From Ottelia alismoides (taxonomy: Eukaryota > Streptophyta > Magnoliopsida > Alismatales > Hydrocharitaceae), in assembly GCA_037367405.1 (NCBI GenBank), contig JAZKJV010000154.1, forward strand, positions 479,304 through 543,303: a stretch of DNA of 64,000 nt. The letters are read 5' to 3'. Positions within the stretch are counted from its first letter, which is position 1; every line of letters begins with the position of its first letter. A program made the position numbers and the translations under genes. The notes under the pieces were generated by a model that saw only the letters and a program-made list of their open reading frames with translations, did not search any database and was not told the origin of the DNA. Below, one piece after another: positions 48,089 to 59,720 of this stretch.

Positions 48089-48932
48089 TTGCCATATCCT
48101 TTGACGACACATAATTTCACCACAGTTCCCACCTTCTCCACCCCCAAGGATGACACGTTACAGACTGCTCTTAGTCATCCTTTTGTAGATGATGATTTAG
48201 ATCTCTTCCCTTGTATGGAAGAAATAGAAAACCTTAAAAAAATGTTAACCCATCCCAAAGTGGGTACAACTATTCATGATATTATTGGGGCCCCACTTCA
48301 AAAGACAATGAACCAATTATCTACACTCCTAGATAAGAAAAGAAAGCGACAACGCATATCTGAGCGACACCTTCTCACCATGGCCACTGCCTACGCTATC
48401 ACTCACCGTCCCCTCTATAGGAAAGGGAACAATAGTACATATCTCATTAGATGTACCATTTCTGACCATATGTGTGATCATACTCTCCTTGAAGGTGGTG
48501 CATAGATTAATATAATACCCTTCTCATTAGTACAATCTCTTCATATGAGGCCTCCCAAGAAAACCATGATGATTTGTCAATTTGTTGATGGATCCATAAA
48601 GAGGCCGTGTGGTATTCTTGAGAACGTAGTCATTCAGATTTAGGGTATGAGCTTCACTGTTTATTTTGATGTATTGCCTATGGAGACCTCCTCCCCCGTG
48701 GAGCGCTCTTCAATCATCCTGGGATGACCCTTTCTCACCTAAGTGAGAGTTGTTATTGATTATGAATATGGACACATTCACTTTCATTCTGCTGACGAGA
48801 GCGTTATCTTGGTCATTACACCCATTATAGGCCAGAGACCCACATCTAATGAGAGTATACCCGTTTCAGCGGACCCCGAGGACTATGAACTATCTGTTGA
48901 TATCAAAAAGGTTTGCTTTTATTATAAATGAT
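48089..48932 (+). pseudogene. Alpha retropepsin-like protease, inactive
   Basis: ORF 48,089-48,505 continues in frame past single stops to 48,929. IRCTISDHMCDHTLLEGGA, stop, INIIPFSLVQSL occupies the place of the Athila/Tat protease block with DLGAS and LLP. FVDGSIKRPCGILENVVIQ matches its LADRSIKHP-G-EDVLV block. IILG, stop, PFL (about 48,715) matches ILGRPFL, with CGA changed to TGA. The catalytic Asp is replaced (LEGGA). An aspartic protease would mature the polyprotein; this one cannot. The N-terminal part (residues 1-100) is unrecognised. Confidence 0.65.
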
Positions 48933-49452
48933 ACATAGACTCGAGAATTTCTTTTCAGGGAGGAAGACTCGGAAGGCATAGAACTTGGAGTTTCCTCTTC
49001 CTGTGCATGGCGATGTGTTGATGACATCCATGGTATTTGCACCATAGACACCTTATTGCAGAAGGCAGACATAGGAGAGACTTCACATGATGGACCTGAC
49101 TTGAATACTACCATAGATGAGTTTGTGCCTTTTTATTTTGAGATTCTCAAGACTTCCTAGTCCGAATCTGACACACTACTTCCACTGACTAGTTCGTGCC
49201 TTTTTGCTTTGAGATTGCTGAGAATCTATACATGTTGATCCTGATCAGGTTGAGTTAGATGATGACCCCGATATTGGCTTGCACCTTGTTAGATCCATTC
49301 CTCAGCGGTCACACAAGAAGGTATGCTTTCTACGTTCTTGATCTTTGTATATCCTCCACTTTGTTAATCCACTTTCATTTCATTTCCTTCCATATACCAT
49401 TCCACTCATCCACCTCATTCCGTGTATTTACGTTGCTTAGGCTATATTTTGT

Positions 49453-49930
49453 CCTAAGTATAGGGGAGGTGAATGAGTTGAGTGTTCTTTCTTCATTATA
49501 TTTCATCATTCTTGTTGTTGGGCTATATTTAGGGCTTTTTTACCCTAAGTATAGGGGGAGTGATGCGTACATTCACCCAACGCATTTTTTCTTCTTTTTA
49601 TCGATTTTTATTGATCTCCTCAACTGTCTCCTCTCTTATTAATATTTCTATCTATACTTAGGGACATCTTACCCTAGGTATAGGGGGAGATAGACTGAGT
49701 TGTGATCTGTTCATTTCGACCCTCGACCCTCCCTGCATATAGAATACAGCCTGCTATACGTAGGATTAAATGATCCTAAATATAGGGGGATGGTTGATTA
49801 CTCATTCTTTATTCTTTCATTCGTTCTTTAGTCGTTGTAAGTATAGGATCTTATATACTCAGTATGAGTTATGTCTTCTCTATTTCTCTCTAATATATGA
49901 TGTCATAGCTCAAGCTAAGTATAGAGGAGT
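49453..49930 (+). repeat. Array of PPT-like motifs in Alpha
   Basis: CCTAAGTATAGGGGAG at 49,453; CCTAAGTATAGGGGGAG at 49,544; CCTAGGTATAGGGGGAGA at 49,673; CCTAAATATAGGGGGAT at 49,774; GTAAGTATAGGAT at 49,837; CTAAGTATAGAGGAG at 49,914. Spacing is about 60-130 bp. The motif is like the PPT of Beta (TTAAGTATGGGGGTG). The second copy is followed directly by TGATGCGTACATTCACC, which looks like an LTR start (compare TGATGCATACCC at 29,881). Confidence 0.75.
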
Positions 49931-50039
49931 TATACATTCCTTCTATATACCTTAACCATAACTCGTACTTTCGTATTTTCAAATAATATGGATAATTAAT
50001 AAAAATCAAAACACACATCCAATTCTTTGTATAAACTGA

Positions 50040-50360
50040 TTAATGAATCGGTTCAAAATGTTTTACAAAATGTTTGAAAAATGATTGGAAAAGCTCTTTG
50101 AAAAATATTTTAAAAACTGTTTGTAAAATATTTTTGTAAAATATTTTCAAACTTTGTAAAATATTTTGTTTGTAGAAAATTCTTTTCTTTGTATGAATAA
50201 AATACTTTAAAAATCTATTTACAAATGGTTTGAAAAATTGTTGCAAAAATATTTTGAAAAATCTATAGATACTGTTTCAAAAATATTTGCAAAATTATTT
50301 TCAATTATAAATGTTTACAAAATTTTATTAGTCAAAATTATTTTTAAAATAAAGTGCTCA
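50040..50360. repeat. Degenerate AT-rich short tandem repeat
   Basis: Repeated words TTTGAAAAAT, TTTGTAAAATATTTT and TTTACAAAAT at about 10-20 bp steps. The 68-codon minus ORF over it (repeats of FFK/FYK) is a product of the repeat. Confidence 0.6.
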
Positions 50361-51875
50361 AAATGTTTGTAAAGATCCTTTTAAACTATTTTGATAACCA
50401 AGTACATAATTCAAGGAAATAAAATTATTTACAAATTATGTACATAAACTTGTGAATAATTAACTTGTGTAAATTCTTTCAAGCTAAATTCATGTAAATA
50501 ACAAATGCACTCTATTGTAAATATCTGTATATAATTATTGGCCAAAACTCTTGTGTTTTTGAAAAACCACTAAAAATTTACAAAATAAAAAACCTATAAA
50601 ATTTTGTAAAACTTTTTTTCAAAAACTTGCATAAAACTTGCAAAACTTTTTCAAAAATCCCATAAAAAGTTTAAAACCAGAAAATTTCATCACAAAAATA
50701 TTTTCTTGCATTATGCATAGCATTTGCATTTTTTGGATTGATAGTTACAATTGAAAAAGTCTAAATAAAATCCAAAGATTGGAGCTTGGTTGGACCTTAA
50801 TCCACTTAATCATAGGAACCTTAAGGTAACTGGAATTGAGGCACTTCAGGTATACTAGACTTAATTCTTTGAGACCACGAGGCTTGGTTCAGTATCGTCT
50901 TGACTTCCTAAGTAGAATATTTCAGAACACACGCATGACTCTTGTCGAGAGAGACCTAACTTGCACACCTTCACCTTATACTTTATTCATCTCAGTTGAA
51001 GTGGTAGAGGGATGGATTTGCCGATAGGGAAAGACACAAGACAAAGAAAATATCAGAAGTTACACATTTGTGGTCATTGTACCCCAAAGCTATCCAGTAG
51101 CTATGAGGTCCAAGGAAGGAATGTTTTGGGGTTGCAATAATGCTTCAATAGAGGGATAATCTATAGACTCAAGATGAAAAAGTCCTTATGTAAATGTTGT
51201 TGTATATAGTATTCAAAAAAAATGCAAAATCAAAAACTCCAAAAAAATTGATAGGTAAAAGTCAAAGAAAAATCAATTCCCATCTGAGCTTTTGTATTTA
51301 GTCAACAACCAAGCTTGAGCTTCAAAGTCAACATGTATGTGAGCCTGTAACCGGATGACTTGGCTACACTGGTCAAGCATCCTAGAATAGGTAGCTACAC
51401 TAGCTACTGTCCATACTCTTTTCCACCTCCTCTTCTTAAGCCAGTTGTACTTGAACTTAGAAGGGAATAATACCCCACTTCTAGAGGAAATAGTTATAGA
51501 CTGGGGAATTAGGATCACCATGTTTAACAAAACTTACTTTTACCACTTCAACCGAGAGAAGGTACATATTACACACACTGTACAAGATAGACTCATAGTC
51601 ATAATGGATTGTGTATGACATCAATTTGTTCTGACCTATCTTTGAGGAGACTTGGGCTGAGTTTTTGTGGATTTCAAATGCTGTTGTATTTCAAGTCTAG
51701 TTCCCAATGAGGTTCTGACCAAACTAAAAATCCATAGGTTTGACTAAACTCCAAACTTTAATATAATGAAGACAAATTTGAAAGTTAAAATCAATCCAAG
51801 TTATTTCTTTTTCTTTCCTTTATTTTCATTTCTGTACTTATAGGCATAAGTATTTGCTAGGGACAAGCAAAGACA
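50361..51875 (+). other. Alpha 3' non-coding region
   Basis: No credible ORF. TTGGACCTTAATCCACTTAA at 50,792 matches the Beta 3' region at 18,294, which supports a shared origin of the two 3' regions. Confidence 0.5.
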
Positions 51876-51887
51876 ATTATATGGGAG
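51876..51887 (+). other. Polypurine tract of Alpha
   Basis: ATTATATGGGAG directly before TGATGAATATCC (51,888). Weaker than the array motifs upstream. Confidence 0.6.
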
Positions 51888-54800
51888 TGATGAATATCCA
51901 TTTCATCATCTTTATTCTTCTATTTTGGCCTTAATTTCCTAGCTAAATGCATGTAAATAACATTAACTTATATAAAATAACATTCATTATTTATTTTATA
52001 AATACTATATAAAATACTGTAATTAATGTCAAAAAAGAATAAAGGAAGAAAATAAAAAATAATGGAATACAAAGGTATTGAATGCCCCTAAACCTCGAGA
52101 CTAAGTCAAAAATTGACTTGGTCGACAAGGAATAAATTGGGAGGAGATAAGGGCTAATAAACACAATAAAATCCCTCATTTTTATTTTTCAATAATTCAT
52201 TTATAATAAATATACATATTTATTTAAATATACAGAGAACTTCAGAAAACTATAATAAAAATATATTTGTGTATATTTAAATAAGTTATAAATATGTAAA
52301 ATATGTGTAAATAATAATAAAATATAAAATACAAAAAAAATAAAAATATACAATATATAGGTACGCATACCTATGATTACACATGTAAATATTAACTTAT
52401 AATAATTCATCTCGAAAAAAAATAAAATGGGAATAAAATACTAAATAAATTAATCAACATTTTTATTATATAACCTAAAATTAATTAATTCTCTATTATG
52501 AATCATGTATTTTATAAGGCTTTTTTGCCTTGAATTTATCTGGTTGGTCCATGTGGATTAATCATATCGCTTAAAAATTGACCCAGGGTCAACTATATGC
52601 CTCCGCTCCGACTTCTGTCCGACATCACGGACCACCCATCTTCTCCCCATTTTTACGCCTCCACCATATCCCTTCTCCCTCAAGACGTTCCATCTATGTA
52701 CAACCTACATTCCCACAATCCAAGTCTGCCATATCTCCCTCGTCATCTCTTCCTCCATAACACGCAATCTCCCATCGAAATCCGCCTGATCACCATCCTT
52801 AAAGCTCCTCCTTCTCCGCCATTTGCGGTTGGTTCCCCTTTATTTCGTTCTAAGCCCCTCAGATTGGCTCTTGGTGATGATACTTGTGACATGAGCTGAT
52901 CGTCATGCTTCGCAGCAAGGAGGAGTGATGTAGGAGGCAGTTCCTTGCCATTGCCAGAGCTCAGTTCCAAGTGGTCCATCTCTTTGGCCTCTAGCCAAGT
53001 TGAGGTATTTTCCCTAGTTTTGTAGGTAGGTTTAGATTTTAGTTTTCATTTAGTGTTTTTATTTGAGTTTCTAATTAGGACATGTAGTGTAGGATTAGGA
53101 TTTATCTTCGTCGGAGCTCTTGAGTTCCGACCACTGTGTACCACCACATCATACTGTTCCGACCACCATCAAATGCCTCACTACTTATCCCCTCCATTTC
53201 TCCAACATTTTCCCTTCATCTACTCCCCATATCTTCACCAGATCTGGACTTAGAGGTCCACATCCACTACCAATCGCCGGACCTCTCCGCTACCTCCATC
53301 TCCACATTGATCTCCACCAATAACAATCTAGCCTGCTTCGTCCTTGCCTTGTGTTCTTCCTTAGTAGGTACAATAGATAGAGGACCACGTCTAATGGGTG
53401 TTAATCTCCAGAACTGGCCCCATATCTTCCATCAGAACCCTTGAGCTCCAGGGCCCGTTCAGCGAGCTCTTGACCAATTTGAAGCTCCTAGGAGGCGCGG
53501 AATGATGACATGAACGTGAGGAGCCATCAATAGTGCTCTAGGTGCTAGGAGGCTCGAGCTTCATTGAAACAAACTCGCCAGCGACGAGTTCATCTTCAGT
53601 TCTTCCAGACCCAACCCCTGTCGTTCGATCAATAATAGTGCTTAAGAAGAAGTAGGCGATGTTCGATCAAGGTGAAGATTAACCTTTGATCTCATCTGGA
53701 CATCTAATCCCATACGTCCAAAGCGAACCAGTATCTGTCATTCAGATCCAGTCACAAGTCCTAGTTAAAGCTCAAGAGTCATTGGATCATGCGCTTTTTG
53801 GGGGGTAATTGCATACATACCTCCACCTTTATTTTATTTTTCATTTTAGTCCTATAATTAATTAAAGACACTTTATATTTTCTGTAAAATTTGCTAAAGG
53901 GCCCTCGACTTCTTACATATTACTACTAAATCCTTGCCAGTTCAGCTCACGTTTCACCACACATGAGTTAGGCATTTTGCACATATATCTTGGTAATTTT
54001 TGTAATTGCATTTTAATATTTTAAATTTGATTTCCAGTTCAAATTTTTTGGTGATTTTGCATGACCCCCTTGCATTTATTTTTAATTGTAAAAATTCCCT
54101 TACCAACTGTTTGTTTCATTTTTGTTTTTCCTTTTATTAAAAATAACACCTATGCTCATTTAATTTTGAGAAAAATATTTTAAGTGCCATAAATCATGCT
54201 TATTCACGCTATGTCTTGGGATTTGGAATTTATTTGATTTTTCCATTTACTAAATCAGGTTTAGGTGCAATTTATTCCCTATTTAGTGTAGAAAAATACA
54301 AATAAATATTAAAATTCCTCAAAAAAATCCAAAAAAATCACCTACTATTTATTAGCCTATTTTACAACTTGAGAATAAAAATAAAAAAAAAATCATCAAA
54401 AGGAAAACCTAAAAATCAAAAACATCCTATAACCCTAAAAAAATTGCAAGATATTTTTGAGAAATCATATTAGTTTTTGTTCTATATTTATTTTTATATA
54501 TAATATTATCTATATAATAAACTTGATATAGAGAAATTTTAAACCATTTTCTATTTTTAAATCTCAAATCAACTCAGCCTATTTTAAAAGTCTCTGATTT
54601 TTTATATTTTGGACTTTAAAAATAGATAAAAATTAGCAAAAAATTCTTGGAAAATAAAAAACATCATAAAAATATAAAAAACACAAAAATACTTTATTCT
54701 ATATTTTTTATTATATATATTTATAATTATAATACTCTATATTTTATAATAGAATTATATATTATATATAATATATTTTATTATTATAAATACTTTATAA

Positions 54801-55339
54801 TTATTTTAAAAAGCTTTATAAACAGGTCCGTTATTTAGGTATTTTCTGGATTTTGCATATTTATTATATATTTTATTTTATATACCACTTATATTATACA
54901 TATTGCATTTACATAATTATATATATCTATATTATATAAAGAGAAATTAAAAATAAGAAAAATTATAAAAAGAAAATAAAAATTATAAAATTGAAATTAA
55001 AAATATAAACAAATAAATTAATTATAAATAAAAACTCATAAAACATTAATTAATCTATTAATTGAGTGAATATTGTACAAATGCTTATATAAATAATATA
55101 CCTGCTATACTGACTTGTCTCCCTTTATTCGATACTGGGACTACTTGTCCATTATACACATTTATTTCTGGATTATAATAAATTTTGATCCACATCACAC
55201 TTGCTTTTATTGCTTCATTTTTATATTGTGGGTTGATCGTTGAATTTTTCAAAGGTCTTCGAGAGTTGTCATCGCAACGACTTAATGGTCCCACCTTGTG
55301 TGGACCACAAGACAGTCCCTCAGATATTTTTTGAGATTA
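51888..55339 (+). repeat. Alpha 3' LTR (copy C)
   Basis: Starts with hairpin TGATGAA-N7-TTCATCA. Landmarks are AAACCTCGAGACTAAGTCAA (52,092), TTGACCC-A-GGGTCAA (52,578-52,592), a C-rich block (52,600-53,760), then AT-rich text matching copy D. The end is near GAGATTA (copy D has GAGATTTCA). ORFs at 52,578-53,444 lie in the C-rich block and are not credible. Confidence 0.75.
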
Positions 55340-55836
55340 AGCACATTCAAGATGACCTAATTTGATTATTTTAATCGAGTGCCTAATCCAAAGTTCACCA
55401 CTCAAGTCGAGTCCTCGACACAATACAAGATAAAAGAATAGTAGAGGCCTTTAGTTACATTCATGAGCTCTCGATCGAGAACCACTATATATGAAGCAAT
55501 TATTATTACACATATTACAACACAAATTCAATAAAAATTACAACTAAAATAGTTAGCAACATATCTACTAAATGCAAATGTTATGGACAATATTCAGCTC
55601 GAGCTCAAAGCTCGTCGCCTCTGCATCACTTCGGTAGCCTTCGGCTCTGCGAGCCCTGTCACAAACAACAAATGGATTAGATAAAATTAGAGAAAAAAGT
55701 AAGCTATCTACAAGAAGACAAAAACATAATAAAAAGTCAACACAAAACAAATGCATACTATAAAAAAGAGACCAAGATTAAACTACAAATCACTAAATAA
55801 ATATCTAAACCTAAATAAATCAACTAATAATGCAAT
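55340..55836 (-). other. Leader fragment of minus-strand element H
   Basis: Sequence 3' of the minus-strand PBS at 55,854-55,837, cut at about 55,340 by the end of Alpha. No gene. Confidence 0.5.
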
Positions 55837-55854
55837 GTCCCGGCAATGACACCA
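55837..55854 (-). other. Primer-binding site, tRNA-Asp, degenerate (H)
   Basis: Minus strand TGGTGTCATTGCCGGGAC, 13/18; four of five changes are transitions. Two-base spacer to the LTR, as in the other copies. Confidence 0.7.
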
Positions 55855-55856
55855 TA

Positions 55857-57480
55857 TGATGAATCATTAAACGACTATTTAAAACTGTATTCGTTGTAAT
55901 ACAACTGCTAAGCAATCTATCAGAATCGAGTGAATCTTTGTGAGGAGTGACTCAGCTAAAAATACTTGGATAAGTCTAAGGTTGAACTCAAGGGCACGAG
56001 CAATTAGATAATTAATTCTAGATGTTAAATATTTAATTCTGAATAATAAGTGATATCTAGGTCAAGCTTTGCAGTACAATATGATGGAATGCACGATTTT
56101 TTCAAGTAATTTTATGCAAGCCAAATCAATGGATAATATGATGCTAAATATATATCACAACACTAAACAAGATGCACTACAAAAACAAACACACAATTTG
56201 CTACTGACTAATCGAATATTCAATTTAGAATAATTATGCATAGAGTTTTTCAAATGAAACAAAAGCTCAAAGGTATTTATTTTTCTCAATACAACCGTTA
56301 ATGGACCAATCAAACATTCAATGTTCAATATCACCTCAATTTAATACTAATCAGGACATGATTATTTATAATAGTCATTCTAAGATCATAGTTAGATTAT
56401 ACTGATTTAAGGAAGATCAGAGCATTAAGAAGCATTCAATCAGGTCATCATGCAAATTGAGAAATTTAAATAAAGTTCAGAGGTCACTTAAACACTCTGA
56501 ATTTTAATGTGTAATTCTCAGATAAAATCAAAGAAATAAGGAAAATCACATGAAGGAGAATTAAATGACCTTTCAAATAAGACTAATTTCATTCAATTTG
56601 GATCAAAGATGCTCAAGATATTGAATTAACATTACATGAGCATTTTTGCAAACAAAACAAAATAGAAAACACAACAATCCAAACAAGTCCAAGATATGGA
56701 CTACTTTGCAATTACAAAGTCGCTAGGGCTATACTGCTGTAAGTAAATCCACACATAAGGATATATTCAAAATAAAATAAATAAGGTAGGGGCTTATCTT
56801 GTAGTTTTTCTAGGATGACATGTGTGGCTCATGTGCTGGGGTTAGGTTTGGGCGACCACTTTGGTTCAGATCAAGCTTCGGGACACATGGCTTGAAGTGT
56901 CTCTTCATGCGAGGTCTGGATAGATCCGAGGAGGTAGGCTTAGCTAGAGGCATGACTAATCATGATGACCGTTGGATCACAATGATTGAACGATGACTGT
57001 TGTCCGAAGTTGACCTCTCCGTTCTCCTCAACAAGGTGGAGGAGCTTTGGCTCCGGTGACTCTCGTGCTCCTCCTCAGCGCTTTGTCATCATCGATGAAG
57101 GTCAGAATAGATGCTTGAACTCCTCGCGAAGGCAGAGAGAGGTTGGTGACATGGTAAGGGTGTCTGACGAAGCGAGGCAGATATCTGCTATCGGATGAAA
57201 ATGGCTAGACTAGAGCTTCTCAAACTCCCCCAACCATTGAGTCCACAAGTACCTGCATTGCAATTGTTCACATGAGATATAGGGGTGTAAAAGGGGTTGA
57301 ATGGCAGACAATAGTGGGGGAAACTAATAGAAGGTCCTAATGGTCCCTCTTCTTGCAGAAGAAGGAGAATGGTTGAGAACAAGGTTGATCTAGAGCATGT
57401 AAGGGTGGTGGTAAAATAGTATGCTAATGAACGTGAAATCAATGATGTTAATATCATTGAATTATAGTACGATCGATTTT
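55857..57480 (-). repeat. Athila-like LTR part (copy H1)
   Basis: The + strand starts TGATGAATCATT next to the PBS, so this is the 3' part of a minus-strand LTR. It has a G-rich block (56,820-57,200). The far end is unclear; text similar to its beginning restarts at about 57,480. Confidence 0.6.
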
Positions 57481-58247
57481 GCATCGCATCAGAAACGAAG
57501 CTCAAATGTATATATATCTCTACAAGGAGGGGCTCAGTTTAAATAAAATTAATCATTAAAGACAACTTCGAACTCAGGGACACGAGCTACCTAATTTATT
57601 AATCAGACTCTAATATCTAAGTTCAGTAAATCCAGGTCAACATACAATGCAAAACAAGATGCATGCTGCATAATGCACTTTTTATCGATTTTATGCAAGT
57701 TAATTCAAAGAAAACATGCAACACAATGAGATGGCATGAAAACATATATATATATATGCATAAATATGCCCCTAATTGATCAAGTAATTGAGAAAAGCAT
57801 TAAGAATCTATTTCATGAGCTTTTGATGTATCAAAATTAATGTGTATCTCAACAATGGCATTTAAACAAGAGATGAATGATGCAATAAATATTAAATTAC
57901 ATTAAGCATAGAGTCTAGGGGCATAAATGAAATAAAAACATAGCAAAATATTAACAAAATATGACAAAAGGTCCCTGGAGTGGCATTTTTGCAATAATAT
58001 AAAGCAGCAAGTGCTTCCATGTAATTTTGCTAGTTGTCAGGGCATAAATGAAATTATAGGAAGTTGGTAGATCCCCGCACAATTCTCCCCATCATGCCAT
58101 GTGAGGCACATGCATCAAAGACCTGTACGTATAGAGAAGCAGCATGGTTCATGATATATTTTCCCAGCCCCTCACGTGCGAAGCACGCATGGGTGGAGGT
58201 CAGGGGCGAGTGTTGTTCGGTTGCAGGTTTGGGACCATGTGGACGGC
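57481..58247 (-). repeat. Second Athila-like LTR part (copy H2)
   Basis: CGAACTCAGGGACACGAGC (57,569), then AGGTCAA, then TTTTATGCAAG repeat the order seen at 55,987-56,120 in H1. It contains AAAGGTCCCT and TTTTTGCAA (57,967-57,995). It is cut at 58,247 by the start of copy B. An AT tract of about 16 bp is at 57,743. Confidence 0.55.
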
Positions 58248-59389
58248 TGATGAATCTATGCTTCATCATCTTTATTCTATCATTTTGGCCTTAAAAACCC
58301 TAGTAAATGCGTGTAAATACTGTAAATTCATGCATTTTAGCATTCATACATATTTGTGTAAAAAGTATATAAAATAGTATTTTTAATGCCAAAATTGTAG
58401 AATAAAGAAAATAAAAGAAAATGAATAAAATATTGTAAATATTTTATGACCCGAAACCCCAAGACCTAGGCATCTAGATGAATAGGTCGACAAGGAATAA
58501 AGTAGGGGAAGATAAGGGCCATCTACAATAAAAATACCTTTTATTTTATCCATTCTTTGTTCATTTTGGGACCTATTTTTAGTTCCACTTTTTATTAAAG
58601 AAACTTTGTACATGAAAGTTGTAGACAATTAAATAAAGAAAAATACAAAATTTATTTCATACAAAAATAATTTACAGATAAAAAGTTATGGTTTGAATAA
58701 AATTCCACAATCCCAACTTCCTAGACCTATATCTCCCTAATAAAAACTCGAAATGCAGAAAAATAACCTTTAACTGTATATAATTTTAAACAAGTTATTT
58801 AATGAAAGTAGTTTCGCATTTGGCGGAGCTACGGCTTGAAAGTTGAGTTTCGGACCCCTATTGTATACTTGTACAGATTAAAATATTCATTTTTTTATAA
58901 TTAATTATTTATATAATTTTATATTTTTTAGTTTCGTAAATATTATTTATAATAATTGAGTATATTAAAATAAGAATAAAAACTCAAAGAAAACACAAAA
59001 TAAAATACTTTTCTATAATACAGAGGTATAATACCTATAAACTATACCTGCATAATTAATACTTCTATTTTATTAAGTGTACAAAACACTTCGAAAAATA
59101 AGAAAAAAAATATATTTAAGTGTATAAATATTTTATAAATTTATAAATTAATAAACAAAAATAATAAAAATTAAATATACAAAATAAAAAATAAATTATT
59201 AAAATATATAGATATGTATACCTATATAGATCTAAAAAGGTAACTTGTATTTTTGTAACTCATAAAAATAAATAAAAATCACCATAAAATAATTCATAAC
59301 ATAATAAACATTTTTTATTTTATAACTAAAAATTAATAAATTCATTTTCTATTTTTATTTGAATTTTTAAATCTTTTTCCAGAGGTTTT

Positions 59390-59419
59390 TCCTAGTTGGT
59401 CCACGTGGACCAACTAGGA
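59390..59419. promoter_or_regulatory. 30-bp perfect palindrome centred on CACGTG
   Basis: Left arm TCCTAGTTGGTCCAC and right arm GTGGACCAACTAGGA are exact complements with no loop. The centre is a G-box (CACGTG). It is degenerate in copy C (GGTTGGTCCATGTGG at 52,542). Confidence 0.85.
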
Positions 59420-59425
59420 GTCCTG

Positions 59426-59450
59426 GACAGTTGACCTCTGGTCAACTGTC
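59426..59450. promoter_or_regulatory. Hairpin of inverted TTGACC (11-bp stem)
   Basis: GACAGTTGACC-TCT-GGTCAACTGTC, an 11-bp perfect stem, six bases after the palindrome. Counterparts with TTGACC facing GGTCAA are in copies C (52,578) and G (31,074). Confidence 0.85.
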
Positions 59451-59654
59451 TGACCTTCTCCTCTGATGCGTGTCAGATCTGACTTTCTCCTCGATTTCGA
59501 CAAATTTTGGAGGGCGCACCTTTCATTCTTTCATGATGCGCCCTGAACAACTTTTTCTCCTCGATCTAACAGCTTACACGCCCTAGTGTTTAGTCGGGCC
59601 TTTGACCATCGATTCGCCCGGTCTCCTTCGATCTTGGAGCCCCGTTCGTCAACC

Positions 59655-59720
59655 ATACAAAAGGACCACCCCGACTTCCCTTCACTTTTGATCACTCTTC
59701 CACCACCTAAACCCTAACCC
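59655..59720 (+). promoter_or_regulatory. TATA-like box and telo-box in LTR copy B
   Basis: ATACAAAAGG (59,655-59,664) is TATA-like. CCTAAACCCTAACCC (59,706-59,720) is a telo-box, known in 5' regions of many plant housekeeping genes. Together they suggest the LTR promoter and transcription start; inference. Confidence 0.4.

Larger units (their letters stand above)
44024..55339 (+). mobile_element. Alpha: old LTR element with gag/protease-like ORFs and no visible RT
   Basis: Order: LTR (partial), degenerate tRNA-Asp PBS, leader, gag-like ORF, dead protease, PPT-motif array, AT-rich repeat, non-coding 3' region, PPT, LTR. The internal part (46,158-51,887) is 5.7 kb, too short for a full Athila gag-pol with long flanks, and no RT, RNase H or integrase motif was found in any frame. 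It shares its plan with Beta. The missing enzymes could reflect decay or deletion after insertion. Confidence 0.65.

Noticed and set aside
50040..50246. 68-codon ORF with repeated Phe/Lys
   Set aside because: A translation of a degenerate AT-rich tandem repeat.
29876..55360. CTAAT before 29,881 and again near 55,356 as a target duplication of an element with LTRs G+D and C
   Set aside because: The right copy lies about 15 bp past the best LTR end and is not preceded by CA; a 5-base match in AT-rich DNA is easily chance.
57743..57758. AT tract in H2 as informative expansion
   Set aside because: Short and without a comparable second copy.
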